From Macrostomum hystrix (taxonomy: Eukaryota > Platyhelminthes > Macrostomidae), in NCBI GenBank assembly GCA_950097015.1, contig CATNEN010000001.1:4635001-4699000 (forward strand): a stretch of DNA of 64,000 bases. Reading direction: 5' to 3'. Below the pieces are notes generated by a model. That model saw only the letters and a program-made list of their open reading frames with translations, searched no databases and was not told the origin of the DNA. Position 1 is the stretch's first letter. The number at the start of each line of letters is the position of its first letter. Shown one piece after another: positions 21,530 through 37,400 of this stretch. A program made the position numbers and the translations under genes.

Positions 21530-24500
21530 CCCAAACCAGAATCTAGAAGAGATCCCAAAGTAGAATCTAGAACAGATCCCAAACCAGAATCTAGAAGACA
21601 TCCCAAAGTAGAATCTAGAACAGATCCCAAACCAGAATCTAGAAGAGATCCCAAACCAGAATCTAGAACAGATACCAAAGTAGAATCTAGAACAGATCCC
21701 AAAGCAGAATCTAGAACCGATCCCAAAGCAGCATCTAGAACCGATCCCAAAGCAGCATCTAGAACCGATCCCAAAGCAGAATCTAAAACAGATCCCTAAC
21801 CATAATCTAGAACAGATTCCAAACCAGAATCTAGAACAGATCCCAAAGCAGCATCTAGAACCGATCCCAAAGCAGCATCTAGAACCGATCCCAAAGTAGA
21901 ATCTAGAACAGATCCCAAAGCAGAATCTAGAACAGATTCCAAAGCAGAATCTAAAACAGATCCCTAACCATAATCTAGAACAGATTCCAAACCAGAATCT
22001 AGAACAGATCCCAAACCAGAATCTAGAAGAGATCCCAAACCAGAATCTAGAACAGATTCCAAAGCAGAATCTAAAACAGATCCCAAACCAGAATCTAGAA
22101 GAGATCCCAAAGTAGAATCTAGAACAGATCCCAAAGCAGAATCTAGAACAGATACCAAAGCAGAATCTAGAACAGATTCCAAAGCAGAATCTAAAACAGA
22201 TCCCAAACCAGAATCTAGAAGAGATCCCAAAGTAGAATCTAGAACAGATTCCAAACCAGAATCTAGAACAGATTCCAAAACAGAATCTAAAACAGATCCC
22301 TAACCATAATCTAGAACAGATTCCAAAGCAGAATCTAGAACAGATCCCAAACCAGAATCTAGAAGAGATCCCAAAGTAGAATCTAGAACAGATCCCAAAC
22401 CAGAATCTAGAAGAGATCCCAAACCAGAATCTAGAACAGATCCCAAACCAGAATCTAGAAGAGATCCCAAAGTAGAATCTAGAACAGATCCCAAACCAGA
22501 ATCTAGAAGAGATCCCAAAGTAGAATCTAGAACAGATCCCAAACCAGAATCTAGAAGAGATCCCAAACCAGAATCTAGAACAGATACCAAAGTAGAATCT
22601 AGAACAGATCCCAAAGCAGAATCTAGAACCGATCCCAAAGCAGCATCTAGAACCGATCCCAAAGCAGCATCTAGAACCGATCCCAAAGCAGAATCTAAAA
22701 CAGATCCCTAACCATAATCTAGAACAGATTCCAAACCAGAATCTAGAACAGATCCCAAAGCAGCATCTAGAACCGATCCCAAAGCAGCATCTAGAACCGA
22801 TCCCAAAGTAGAATCTAGAACAGATCCCAAAGCAGAATCTAGAACAGATTCCAAAGCAGAATCTAAAACAGATCCCTAACCATAATCTAGAACAGATTCC
22901 AAACCAGAATCTAGAACAGATCCCAAACCAGAATCTAGAAGAGATCCCAAACCAGAATCTAGAACAGATTCCAAAGCAGAATCTAAAACAGATCCCAAAC
23001 CAGAATCTAGAAGAGATCCCAAAGTAGAATCTAGAACAGATCCCAAAGCAGAATCTAGAACAGATACCAAAGCAGAATCTAGAACAGATTCCAAAGCAGA
23101 ATCTAAAACAGATCCCAAACCAGAATCTAGAAGAGATCCCAAAGTAGAATCTAGAACAGATTCCAAACCAGAATCTAGAACAGATTCCAAAACAGAATCT
23201 AAAACAGATCCCTAACCATAATCTAGAACAGATTCCAAAGCAGAATCTAGAACAGATCCCAAACCAGAATCTAGAAGAGATCCCAAAGTAGAATCTAGAA
23301 CAGATCCCAAACCAGAATCTAGAAGAGATCCCAAACCAGAATCTAGAACAGATCCCAAACCAGAATCTAGAAGAGATCCCAAAGTAGAATCTAGAACAGA
23401 TCCCAAACCAGAATCTAGAAGAGATCCCAAACCAGAATCTAGAACAGATTCCAAACCAGAATCTAGAACAGATCCCAAACCAGAATCTAGAAGAGATCCC
23501 AAAGTAGAATCTAGAACAGATCCCAAACCAGAATCTAGAACAGATCCCAAACCAGAATCTAGAACAGATACCAAAGCAGAATCTAGAACAGATTCCAAAG
23601 CAGAATCTAAAACAGATCCCAAACCAGAATCTAGAAGAGATCCCAAAGTAGAATCTAGAACAGATCCCAAACCAGAATCTAGAACAGATTCCAAAGCAGA
23701 ATCTAAAACAGATCCCTAACCATAATCTAGAACAGATTCCAAACCAGAATCTAGAACAGATCCCAAACCAGAATCTAGAAGAGATCCCAAACCAGAATCT
23801 AGAAGAGATCCCAAAGTAGAATCTAGAACAGATCCCAAACCAGAATCTAGAACAGATTCCAAAGCAGAATCTAAAACAGATCCCAAACCAGAATCTAGAA
23901 GAGATCCCAAAGTAGAATCTAGAACAGATCCCAAACCAGAATCTAGAAGAGATCCCAAACCAGAATCTAGAACAGATACCAAAGTAGAATCTAGAACAGA
24001 TCCCAAAGCAGAATCTAGAACCGATCCCAAAGCAGCATCTAGAACCGATCCCAAAGCAGCATCTAGAACCGATCCCAAAGCAGAATCTAAAACAGATCCC
24101 TAACCATAATCTAGAACAGATTCCAAACCAGAATCTAGAACAGATCCCAAAGCAGCATCTAGAACCGATCCCAAAGCAGCATCTAGAACCGATCCCAAAG
24201 TAGAATCTAGAACAGATCCCAAAGCAGAATCTAGAACAGATTCCAAAGCAGAATCTAAAACAGATCCCTAACCATAATCTAGAACAGATTCCAAACCAGA
24301 ATCTAGAACAGATCCCAAACCAGAATCTAGAAGAGATCCCAAACCAGAATCTAGAACAGATTCCAAAGCAGAATCTAAAACAGATCCCAAACCAGAATCT
24401 AGAACAGATTCCAAAGCAGAATCTAAAACAGATCCCAAACCAGAATCTAGAAGAGATCCCAAAGTAGAATCTAGAACAGATCCCAAACCAGAATCTAGAA

Positions 24501-27500
24501 GAGATCCCAAACCAGAATCTAGAACAGATACCAAAGTAGAATCTAGAACAGATCCCAAAGCAGAATCTAGAACCGATCCCAAAGCAGCATCTAGAACCGA
24601 TCCCAAAGCAGCATCTAGAACCGATCCCAAAGCAGAATCTAAAACAGATCCCTAACCATAATCTAGAACAGATTCCAAACCAGAATCTAGAACAGATCCC
24701 AAAGCAGCATCTAGAACCGATCCCAAAGCAGCATCTAGAACCGATCCCAAAGTAGAATCTAGAACAGATCCCAAAGCAGAATCTAGAACAGATTCCGAAG
24801 CAGAATCTAAAACAGATCCCTAACCATAATCTAGAACAGATTCCAAACCAGAATCTAGAACAGATCCCAAACCAGAATCTAGAAGAGATCCCAAACCAGA
24901 ATCTAGAACAGATTCCAAAGCAGAATCTAAAACAGATCCCAAACCAGAATCTAGAAGAGATCCCAAAGTAGAATCTAGAACAGATCCCAAAGCAGAATCT
25001 AGAACAGATACCAAAGCAGAATCTAGAACAGATTCCAAAGCAGAATCTAAAACAGATCCCAAACCAGAATCTAGAAGAGATCCCAAAGTAGAATCTAGAA
25101 CAGATTCCAAACCAGAATCTAGAACAGATTCCAAAACAGAATCTAAAACAGATCCCTAACCATAATCTAGAACAGATTCCAAAGCAGAATCTAGAACAGA
25201 TCCCAAACCAGAATCTAGAAGAGATCCCTAACCAGAATCTAGAACAGATCCCAAACCAGAATCTAGAACAGATCCCAAACCAGAATCTAGAACAGATACC
25301 AAAGTAGAATCTAAAACAGATCCCTAACCATAATCTAGAACAGATTCAAAACCAGAATCTAGAACAGATCCCAAACCAGAATCTAGAAGAGATCCCAAAG
25401 TAGAATCTAGAATAGATTCCAAAGCAGAATCTAAAACAGATCCCTAACCATAATCTAGAACAGATTCCAAACCAGAATCTAGAACAGATCCCAAACCAGA
25501 ATCTAGAAGAGATCCCAAAGTACAATCTAGAACAGATCCCAAACCAGAATCTAGAATAGATCCCAAAGCAGAATCTAGAAGAGATCCCAAACCAGAATCT
25601 AGAACAGATTCCAAAGCAGAATCTAAAACAGATCCCAAACCAGAATCTAGAAGAGATCCCAAAGTAGAATCTAGAACAGATCCCAAAGCAGAATCTAGAA
25701 CAGATACCAAAGCAGAATCTAGAACAGATTCCAAAGCAGAATCTAAAACAGATCCCAAACCAGAATCTAGAAGAGATCCCAAAGTAGAATCTAGAACAGA
25801 TTCCAAACCAGAATCTAGAACAGATTCCAAAACAGAATCTAAAACAGATCCCTAACCATAATCTAGAACAGATTCCAAAGCAGAATCTAGAACAGATCCC
25901 AAACCAGAATCTAGAAGAGATCCCTAACCAGAATCTAGAACAGATCCCAAACCAGAATCTAGAACAGATCCCAAACCAGAATCTAGAACAGATACCAAAG
26001 TAGAATCTAAAACAGATCCCTAACCATAATCTAGAACAGATTCAAAACCAGAATCTAGAACAGATCCCAAACCAGAATCTAGAAGAGATCCCAAAGTAGA
26101 ATCTAGAATAGATTCCAAAGCAGAATCTAAAACAGATCCCTAACCATAATCTAGAACAGATTCCAAACCAGAATCTAGAACAGATCCCAAACCAGAATCT
26201 AGAAGAGATCCCAAAGTACAATCTAGAACAGATCCCAAACCAGAATCTAGAATAGATCCCAAAGCAGAATCTAGAACAGATTCCAAAGCAGAATCTAAAA
26301 CAGATCCCTAACCATAATCTAGAACAGATTCCAAACCAGAATCTAGAACAGATCCCAAACCAGAATCTAGAAGAGATCCCAAACCAGAATCTAGAACAGA
26401 TACCAAAGTAGAATCTAAAACAGATCCCTAACCATAATCTAGAACAGATTCAAAACCAGAATCTAGAACAGATCCCAAAGCAGAATCTAAAACAGATTCC
26501 AAACCAGAATCTAGAACAGATACCAAAGTAGAATCTAAAACAGATCCCTAACCATAATCTAGAACAGATTCAAAACCAGAATCTAGAACAGATCCCAAAG
26601 CAGAATCTAAAACAGATTCCAAACCAGAATCTAGAACAGATCACAAACCAGAATCTAGAATAGATTCCAAACCAGAATCTAGAACAGATTCCAAACCAGA
26701 ATCTAGAACAGATCCCAAACCAGAATCTAGAACAGATCCCAAACCAGAATCTAGAACAGATACCAAAGTAGAATCTAAAACAGATCCCTAACCATAATCT
26801 AGAACAGATTCAAAACCAGAATCTAGAACAGATCCCAAACCAGAATCTAGAAGAGATCCCAAAGTAGAATCTAGAATAGATTCCAAAGCAGAATCTAAAA
26901 CAGATTCCAAACCAGAATCTAGAACAGATCCCAAAGCAGCATCTAGAACCGATCCCAAACCAGAATCTAGAAGAGATCCCAAAGTAGAATCTAGAACAGA
27001 TCCCAAAGCAGAATCTAGAACAGATTCCAAAGCAGAATCTAAAACAGATCCCTAACCATAATCTAGAACAGATTCCAAACCAGAATCTAGAACAGATCCC
27101 AAACCAGAATCTAGAAGAGATCCCAAACCAGAATCTAGAACAGATTCCAAAGCAGAATCTAAAACAGATCCCAAACCAGAATCTAGAAGAGATCCCAAAG
27201 TAGAATCTAGAACAGATCCCAAACCAGAATCTAGAAGAGATCCCAAACCAGAATCTAGAACAGATACCAAAGTAGAATCTAGAACAGATCCCAAAGCAGA
27301 ATCTAGAACCGATCCCAAAGCAGCATCTAGAACCGATCCCAAAGCAGCATCTAGAACCGATCCCAAAGCAGAATCTAAAACAGATCCCTAACCATAATCT
27401 AGAACAGATTCCAAACCAGAATCTAGAACAGATCCCAAAGCAGCATCTAGAACCGATCCCAAAGTAGAATCTAGAACAGATCCCAAAGCAGAATCTAGAA

Positions 27501-30500
27501 CAGATTCCAAAGCAGAATCTAAAACAGATCCCTAACCATAATCTAGAACAGATTCCAAACCAGAATCTAGAACAGATCCCAAACCAGAATCTAGAAGAGA
27601 TCCCAAACCAGAATCTAGAACAGATTCCAAAGCAGAATCTAAAACAGATCCCAAACCAGAATCTAGAAGAGATCCCAAAGTAGAATCTAGAACAGATCCC
27701 AAAGCAGAATCTAGAACAAATACCAAAGCAGAATCTAGAACAGATTCCAAAGCAGAATCTAAAACAGATCCCAAACCAGAATCTAGAAGAGATCCCAAAG
27801 TAGAATCTAGAACAGATTCCAAACCAGAATCTAGAACAGATTCCAAAACAGAATCTAAAACAGATCCCTAACCATAATCTAGAACAGATTCCAAAGCAGA
27901 ATCTAGAACAGATCCCAAACCAGAATCTAGAACAGATCCCAAACCAGAATCTAGAACAGATACCAAAGTAGAATCTAAAACAGATCCCTAACCATAATCT
28001 AGAACAGATTCAAAACCAGAATCTAGAACAGATCCCAAACCAGAATCTAGAAGAGATCCCAAAGTAGAATCTAGAATAGATTCCAAAGCAGAATCTAAAA
28101 CAGATCCCTAACCATAATCTAGAACAGATTCCAAACCAGAATCTAGAACAGATCCCAAACCAGAATCTAGAAGAGATCCCAAAGTAGAATCTAGAACAGA
28201 TCCCAAACCAGAATCTAGAAGAGATCCCAAAGCAGAATCTAGAAGAGATCCCAAAGTAGAATCTAGAACAGATCCCAAAGCAGAATCTAGAACAGATACC
28301 AAAGCAGAATCTAGAACAGATTCCAAAGCAGAATCTAAAACAGATCCCAAACCAGAATCTAGAAGAGATCCCAAAGTAGAATCTAGAATAGATTCCAAAG
28401 CAGAATCTAAAACAGATCCCTAACCATAATCTAGAACAGATTCCAAACCAGAATCTAGAACAGATCCCAAACCAGAATCTAGAAGAGATCCCAAACCAGA
28501 ATCTAGAACAGATTCCAAAGCAGAATCTAAAACAGATCCCAAACCAGAATCTAGAAGAGATCCCAAAGTAGAATCTAGAACAGATCCCAAAGCAGAATCT
28601 AGAACAGATACCAAAGCAGAATCTAGAACAGATTCCAAAGCAGAATCTAAAACAGATCCCAAACCAGAATCTAGAAGAGATCCCAAAGTAGAATCTAGAA
28701 CAGATTCCAAACCAGAATCTAGAACAGATTCCAAAACAGAATCTAAAACAGATCCCTAACCATAATCTAGAACAGATTCCAAAGCAGAATCTAGAACAGA
28801 TCCCAAACCAGAATCTAGAAGAGATCCCTAACCAGAATCTAGAACAGATCCCAAACCAGAATCTAGAACAGATCCCAAACCAGAATCTAGAACAGATACC
28901 AAAGTAGAATCTAAAACAGATCCCTAACCATAATCTAGAACAGATTCAAAACCAGAATCTAGAACAGATCCCAAACCAGAATCTAGAAGAGATCCCAAAG
29001 TAGAATCTAGAATAGATTCCAAAGCAGAATCTAAAACAGATCCCTAACCATAATCTAGAACAGATTCCAAACCAGAATCTAGAACAGATCCCAAACCAGA
29101 ATCTAGAAGAGATCCCAAAGTACAATCTAGAACAGATCCCAAACCAGAATCTAGAATAGATCCCAAAGCAGAATCTAGAACAGATTCCAAAGCAGAATCT
29201 AAAACAGATCCCTAACCATAATCTAGAACAGATTCCAAACCAGAATCTAGAACAGATCCCAAACCAGAATCTAGAAGAGATCCCAAACCAGAATCTAGAA
29301 CAGATACCAAAGTAGAATCTAAAACAGATCCCTAACCATAATCTAGAACAGATTCAAAACCAGAATCTAGAACAGATCCCAAAGCAGAATCTAAAACAGA
29401 TTCCAAACCAGAATCTAGAACAGATACCAAAGTAGAATCTAAAACAGATCCCTAACCATAATCTAGAACAGATTCAAAACCAGAATCTAGAACAGATCCC
29501 AAAGCAGAATCTAAAACAGATTCCAAAACAGAATCTAGAACAGATCACAAACCAGAATCTAGAATAGATTCCAAACCAGAATCTAGAACAGATTCCAAAC
29601 CAGAATCTAGAACAGATCCCAAACCAGAATCTAGAACAGATCCCAAACCAGAATCTAGAACAGATACCAAAGTAGAATCTAAAACAGATCCCTAACCATA
29701 ATCTAGAACAGATTCAAAACCAGAATCTAGAACAGATCCCAAACCAGAATCTAGAAGAGATCCCAAAGTAGAATCTAGAATAGATTCCAAAGCAGAATCT
29801 AAAACAGATTCCAAACCAGAATCTAGAACAGATCCCAAAGCAGCATCTAGAACCGATCCCAAACCAGAATCTAGAAGAGATCCCAAAGTAGAATCTAGAA
29901 CAGATCCCAAAGCAGAATCTAGAACAGATTCCAAAGCAGAATCTAAAACAGATCCCTAACCATAATCTAGAACAGATTCCAAACCAGAATCTAGAACAGA
30001 TCCCAAACCAGAATCTAGAAGAGATCCCAAACCAGAATCTAGAACAGATTCCAAAGCAGAATCTAAAACAGATCCCAAACCAGAATCTAGAAGAGATCCC
30101 AAAGTAGAATCTAGAACAGATCCCAAACCAGAATCTAGAAGAGATCCCAAACCAGAATCTAGAACAGATACCAAAGTAGAATCTAGAACAGATCCCAAAG
30201 CAGAATCTAGAACCGATCCCAAAGCAGCATCTAGAACCGATCCCAAAGCAGCATCTAGAACCGATCCCAAAGCAGAATCTAAAACAGATCCCTAACCATA
30301 ATCTAGAACAGATTCCAAACCAGAATCTAGAACAGATCCCAAAGCAGCATCTAGAACCGATCCCAAAGTAGAATCTAGAACAGATCCCAAAGCAGAATCT
30401 AGAACAGATTCCAAAGCAGAATCTAAAACAGATCCCTAACCATAATCTAGAACAGATTCCAAACCAGAATCTAGAACAGATCCCAAACCAGAATCTAGAA

Positions 30501-31410
30501 GAGATCCCAAACCAGAATCTAGAACAGATTCCAAAGCAGAATCTAAAACAGATCCCAAACCAGAATCTAGAAGAGATCCCAAAGTAGAATCTAGAACAGA
30601 TCCCAAAGCAGAATCTAGAACAAATACCAAAGCAGAATCTAGAACAGATTCCAAAGCAGAATCTAAAACAGATCCCAAACCAGAATCTAGAAGAGATCCC
30701 AAAGTAGAATCTAGAACAGATTCCAAACCAGAATCTAGAACAGATTCCAAAACAGAATCTAAAACAGATCCCTAACCATAATCTAGAACAGATTCCAAAG
30801 CAGAATCTAGAACAGATCCCAAACCAGAATCTAGAACAGATCCCAAACCAGAATCTAGAACAGATACCAAAGTAGAATCTAAAACAGATCCCTAACCATA
30901 ATCTAGAACAGATTCAAAACCAGAATCTAGAACAGATCCCAAACCAGAATCTAGAAGAGATCCCAAAGTAGAATCTAGAATAGATTCCAAAGCAGAATCT
31001 AAAACAGATTCCAAACCAGAATCTAGAACAGATCCCAAAGCAGCATCTAGAACCGATCCCAAACCAGAATCTAGAAGAGATCCCAAAGTAGAATCTAGAA
31101 CAGATCCCAAAGCAGAATCTAGAACAGATTCCAAAGCAGAATCTAAAACAGATCCCTAACCATAATCTAGAACAGATTCCAAACCAGAATCTAGAACAGA
31201 TCCCAAACCAGAATCTAGAAGAGATCCCAAACCAGAATCTAGAACAGATTCCAAAGCAGAATCTAAAACAGATCCCAAACCAGAATCTAGAAGAGATCCC
31301 AAAGTAGAATCTAGAACAGATCCCAAACCAGAATCTAGAAGAGATCCCAAACCAGAATCTAGAACAGATACCAAAGTAGAATCTAGAACAGATCCCAAAG
31401 CAGAATCTAG
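21530..31410. repeat. Higher-order duplication, copy A (about 9.9 kb)
   Basis: Comparing variant patterns shows this segment repeated at an offset of 9,936 bp up to about 25.58 kb, and of 9,240 bp from about 25.86 kb to 31.41 kb. The private variant AGAAGACATCCC at 21593-21604 recurs at exactly +9,936. Copy A holds 696 bp (29 units) more than copy B, around 25.2-25.9 kb, where its own variants repeat twice. Copy A ends about where copy B starts, so this is a tandem duplication inside the array. Confidence 0.85.
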
Positions 31411-31459
31411 AACAGATTCCAAAGCAGAATCTAAAACAGATCCCTAACCATAATCTAGA

Positions 31460-34400
31460 ACAGATTCCAAACCAGAATCTAGAAGAGATCCCAAAGTAGA
31501 ATCTAGAACAGATCCCAAACCAGAATCTAGAAGACATCCCAAAGTAGAATCTAGAACAGATCCCAAACCAGAATCTAGAAGAGATCCCAAACCAGAATCT
31601 AGAACAGATACCAAAGTAGAATCTAGAACAGATCCCAAAGCAGAATCTAGAACCGATCCCAAAGCAGCATCTAGAACCGATCCCAAAGCAGCATCTAGAA
31701 CCGATCCCAAAGCAGAATCTAAAACAGATCCCTAACCATAATCTAGAACAGATTCCAAACCAGAATCTAGAACAGATCCCAAAGCAGCATCTAGAACCGA
31801 TCCCAAAGCAGCATCTAGAACCGATCCCAAAGTAGAATCTAGAACAGATCCCAAAGCAGAATCTAGAACAGATTCCAAAGCAGAATCTAAAACAGATCCC
31901 TAACCATAATCTAGAACAGATTCCAAACCAGAATCTAGAACAGATCCCAAACCAGAATCTAGAAGAGATCCCAAACCAGAATCTAGAACAGATTCCAAAG
32001 CAGAATCTAAAACAGATCCCAAACCAGAATCTAGAAGAGATCCCAAAGTAGAATCTAGAACAGATCCCAAAGCAGAATCTAGAACAGATACCAAAGCAGA
32101 ATCTAGAACAGATTCCAAAGCAGAATCTAAAACAGATCCCAAACCAGAATCTAGAAGAGATCCCAAAGTAGAATCTAGAACAGATTCCAAACCAGAATCT
32201 AGAACAGATTCCAAAACAGAATCTAAAACAGATCCCTAACCATAATCTAGAACAGATTCCAAAGCAGAATCTAGAACAGATCCCAAACCAGAATCTAGAA
32301 GAGATCCCAAAGTAGAATCTAGAACAGATCCCAAACCAGAATCTAGAAGAGATCCCAAACCAGAATCTAGAACAGATCCCAAACCAGAATCTAGAAGAGA
32401 TCCCAAAGTAGAATCTAGAACAGATCCCAAACCAGAATCTAGAAGAGATCCCAAAGTAGAATCTAGAACAGATCCCAAACCAGAATCTAGAAGAGATCCC
32501 AAACCAGAATCTAGAACAGATACCAAAGTAGAATCTAGAACAGATCCCAAAGCAGAATCTAGAACCGATCCCAAAGCAGCATCTAGAACCGATCCCAAAG
32601 CAGCATCTAGAACCGATCCCAAAGCAGAATCTAAAACAGATCCCTAACCATAATCTAGAACAGATTCCAAACCAGAATCTAGAACAGATCCCAAAGCAGC
32701 ATCTAGAACCGATCCCAAAGCAGCATCTAGAACCGATCCCAAAGTAGAATCTAGAACAGATCCCAAAGCAGAATCTAGAACAGATTCCAAAGCAGAATCT
32801 AAAACAGATCCCTAACCATAATCTAGAACAGATTCCAAACCAGAATCTAGAACAGATCCCAAACCAGAATCTAGAAGAGATCCCAAACCAGAATCTAGAA
32901 CAGATTCCAAAGCAGAATCTAAAACAGATCCCAAACCAGAATCTAGAAGAGATCCCAAAGTAGAATCTAGAACAGATCCCAAAGCAGAATCTAGAACAGA
33001 TACCAAAGCAGAATCTAGAACAGATTCCAAAGCAGAATCTAAAACAGATCCCAAACCAGAATCTAGAAGAGATCCCAAAGTAGAATCTAGAACAGATTCC
33101 AAACCAGAATCTAGAACAGATTCCAAAACAGAATCTAAAACAGATCCCTAACCATAATCTAGAACAGATTCCAAAGCAGAATCTAGAACAGATCCCAAAC
33201 CAGAATCTAGAAGAGATCCCAAAGTAGAATCTAGAACAGATCCCAAACCAGAATCTAGAAGAGATCCCAAACCAGAATCTAGAACAGATCCCAAACCAGA
33301 ATCTAGAAGAGATCCCAAAGTAGAATCTAGAACAGATCCCAAACCAGAATCTAGAAGAGATCCCAAACCAGAATCTAGAACAGATTCCAAACCAGAATCT
33401 AGAACAGATCCCAAACCAGAATCTAGAAGAGATCCCAAAGTAGAATCTAGAACAGATCCCAAACCAGAATCTAGAACAGATCCCAAACCAGAATCTAGAA
33501 CAGATACCAAAGCAGAATCTAGAACAGATTCCAAAGCAGAATCTAAAACAGATCCCAAACCAGAATCTAGAAGAGATCCCAAAGTAGAATCTAGAACAGA
33601 TCCCAAACCAGAATCTAGAACAGATTCCAAAGCAGAATCTAAAACAGATCCCTAACCATAATCTAGAACAGATTCCAAACCAGAATCTAGAACAGATCCC
33701 AAACCAGAATCTAGAAGAGATCCCAAACCAGAATCTAGAAGAGATCCCAAAGTAGAATCTAGAACAGATCCCAAACCAGAATCTAGAACAGATTCCAAAG
33801 CAGAATCTAAAACAGATCCCAAACCAGAATCTAGAAGAGATCCCAAAGTAGAATCTAGAACAGATCCCAAACCAGAATCTAGAAGAGATCCCAAACCAGA
33901 ATCTAGAACAGATACCAAAGTAGAATCTAGAACAGATCCCAAAGCAGAATCTAGAACCGATCCCAAAGCAGCATCTAGAACCGATCCCAAAGCAGCATCT
34001 AGAACCGATCCCAAAGCAGAATCTAAAACAGATCCCTAACCATAATCTAGAACAGATTCCAAACCAGAATCTAGAACAGATCCCAAAGCAGCATCTAGAA
34101 CCGATCCCAAAGCAGCATCTAGAACCGATCCCAAAGTAGAATCTAGAACAGATCCCAAAGCAGAATCTAGAACAGATTCCAAAGCAGAATCTAAAACAGA
34201 TCCCTAACCATAATCTAGAACAGATTCCAAACCAGAATCTAGAACAGATCCCAAACCAGAATCTAGAAGAGATCCCAAACCAGAATCTAGAACAGATTCC
34301 AAAGCAGAATCTAAAACAGATCCCAAACCAGAATCTAGAACAGATTCCAAAGCAGAATCTAAAACAGATCCCAAACCAGAATCTAGAAGAGATCCCAAAG

Positions 34401-37400
34401 TAGAATCTAGAACAGATCCCAAACCAGAATCTAGAAGAGATCCCAAACCAGAATCTAGAACAGATACCAAAGTAGAATCTAGAACAGATCCCAAAGCAGA
34501 ATCTAGAACCGATCCCAAAGCAGCATCTAGAACCGATCCCAAAGCAGCATCTAGAACCGATCCCAAAGCAGAATCTAAAACAGATCCCTAACCATAATCT
34601 AGAACAGATTCCAAACCAGAATCTAGAACAGATCCCAAAGCAGCATCTAGAACCGATCCCAAAGCAGCATCTAGAACCGATCCCAAAGTAGAATCTAGAA
34701 CAGATCCCAAAGCAGAATCTAGAACAGATTCCAAAGCAGAATCTAAAACAGATCCCTAACCATAATCTAGAACAGATTCCAAACCAGAATCTAGAACAGA
34801 TCCCAAACCAGAATCTAGAAGAGATCCCAAACCAGAATCTAGAACAGATTCCAAAGCAGAATCTAAAACAGATCCCAAACCAGAATCTAGAAGAGATCCC
34901 AAAGTAGAATCTAGAACAGATCCCAAAGCAGAATCTAGAACAGATACCAAAGCAGAATCTAGAACAGATTCCAAAGCAGAATCTAAAACAGATCCCAAAC
35001 CAGAATCTAGAAGAGATCCCAAAGTAGAATCTAGAACAGATTCCAAACCAGAATCTAGAACAGATTCCAAAACAGAATCTAAAACAGATCCCTAACCATA
35101 ATCTAGAACAGATTCCAAAGCAGAATCTAGAACAGATCCCAAACCAGAATCTAGAAGAGATCCCTAACCAGAATCTAGAACAGATCCCAAACCAGAATCT
35201 AGAACAGATCCCAAACCAGAATCTAGAACAGATACCAAAGTAGAATCTAAAACAGATCCCTAACCATAATCTAGAACAGATTCAAAACCAGAATCTAGAA
35301 CAGATCCCAAACCAGAATCTAGAAGAGATCCCAAAGTAGAATCTAGAATAGATTCCAAAGCAGAATCTAAAACAGATCCCTAACCATAATCTAGAACAGA
35401 TTCCAAACCAGAATCTAGAACAGATCCCAAACCAGAATCTAGAAGAGATCCCAAAGTACAATCTAGAACAGATCCCAAACCAGAATCTAGAATAGATCCC
35501 AAAGCAGAATCTAGAACAGATTCCAAAGCAGAATCTAAAACAGATCCCTAACCATAATCTAGAACAGATTCCAAACCAGAATCTAGAACAGATCCCAAAC
35601 CAGAATCTAGAAGAGATCCCAAACCAGAATCTAGAACAGATACCAAAGTAGAATCTAAAACAGATCCCTAACCATAATCTAGAACAGATTCAAAACCAGA
35701 ATCTAGAACAGATCCCAAAGCAGAATCTAAAACAGATTCCAAACCAGAATCTAGAACAGATACCAAAGTAGAATCTAAAACAGATCCCTAACCATAATCT
35801 AGAACAGATTCAAAACCAGAATCTAGAACAGATCCCAAAGCAGAATCTAAAACAGATTCCAAACCAGAATCTAGAACAGATCACAAACCAGAATCTAGAA
35901 TAGATTCCAAACCAGAATCTAGAACAGATTCCAAACCAGAATCTAGAACAGATCCCAAACCAGAATCTAGAACAGATCCCAAACCAGAATCTAGAACAGA
36001 TACCAAAGTAGAATCTAAAACAGATCCCTAACCATAATCTAGAACAGATTCAAAACCAGAATCTAGAACAGATCCCAAACCAGAATCTAGAAGAGATCCC
36101 AAAGTAGAATCTAGAATAGATTCCAAAGCAGAATCTAAAACAGATTCCAAACCAGAATCTAGAACAGATCCCAAAGCAGCATCTAGAACCGATCCCAAAC
36201 CAGAATCTAGAAGAGATCCCAAAGTAGAATCTAGAACAGATCCCAAAGCAGAATCTAGAACAGATTCCAAAGCAGAATCTAAAACAGATCCCTAACCATA
36301 ATCTAGAACAGATTCCAAACCAGAATCTAGAACAGATCCCAAACCAGAATCTAGAAGAGATCCCAAACCAGAATCTAGAACAGATTCCAAAGCAGAATCT
36401 AAAACAGATCCCAAACCAGAATCTAGAAGAGATCCCAAAGTAGAATCTAGAACAGATCCCAAACCAGAATCTAGAAGAGATCCCAAACCAGAATCTAGAA
36501 CAGATACCAAAGAAGAATCTAGAACAGATCCCAAAGCAGAATCTAGAACCGATCCCAAAGCAGCATCTAGAACCGATCCCAAAGCAGCATCTAGAACCGA
36601 TCCCAAAGCAGAATCTAAAACAGATCCCTAACCATAATCTAGAACAGATTCCAAACCAGAATCTAGAACAGATCCCAAAGCAGCATCTAGAACCGATCCC
36701 AAAGTAGAATCTAGAACAGATCCCAAAGCAGAATCTAGAACAGATTCCAAAGCAGAATCTAAAACAGATCCCTAACCATAATCTAGAACAGATTCCAAAC
36801 CAGAATCTAGAACAGATCCCAAACCAGAATCTAGAAGAGATCCCAAACCAGAATCTAGAACAGATTCCAAAGCAGAATCTAAAACAGATCCCAAACCAGA
36901 ATCTAGAAGAGATCCCAAAGTAGAATCTAGAACAGATCCCAAAGCAGAATCTAGAACAAATACCAAAGCAGAATCTAGAACAGATTCCAAAGCAGAATCT
37001 AAAACAGATCCCAAACCAGAATCTAGAAGAGATCCCAAAGTAGAATCTAGAACAGATTCCAAACCAGAATCTAGAACAGATTCCAAAACAGAATCTAAAA
37101 CAGATCCCTAACCATAATCTAGAACAGATTCCAAAGCAGAATCTAGAACAGATCCCAAACCAGAATCTAGAACAGATCCCAAACCAGAATCTAGAACAGA
37201 TACCAAAGTAGAATCTAAAACAGATCCCTAACCATAATCTAGAACAGATTCAAAACCAGAATCTAGAACAGATCCCAAACCAGAATCTAGAAGAGATCCC
37301 AAAGTAGAATCTAGAATAGATTCCAAAGCAGAATCTAAAACAGATCCCTAACCATAATCTAGAACAGATTCCAAACCAGAATCTAGAACAGATCCCAAAC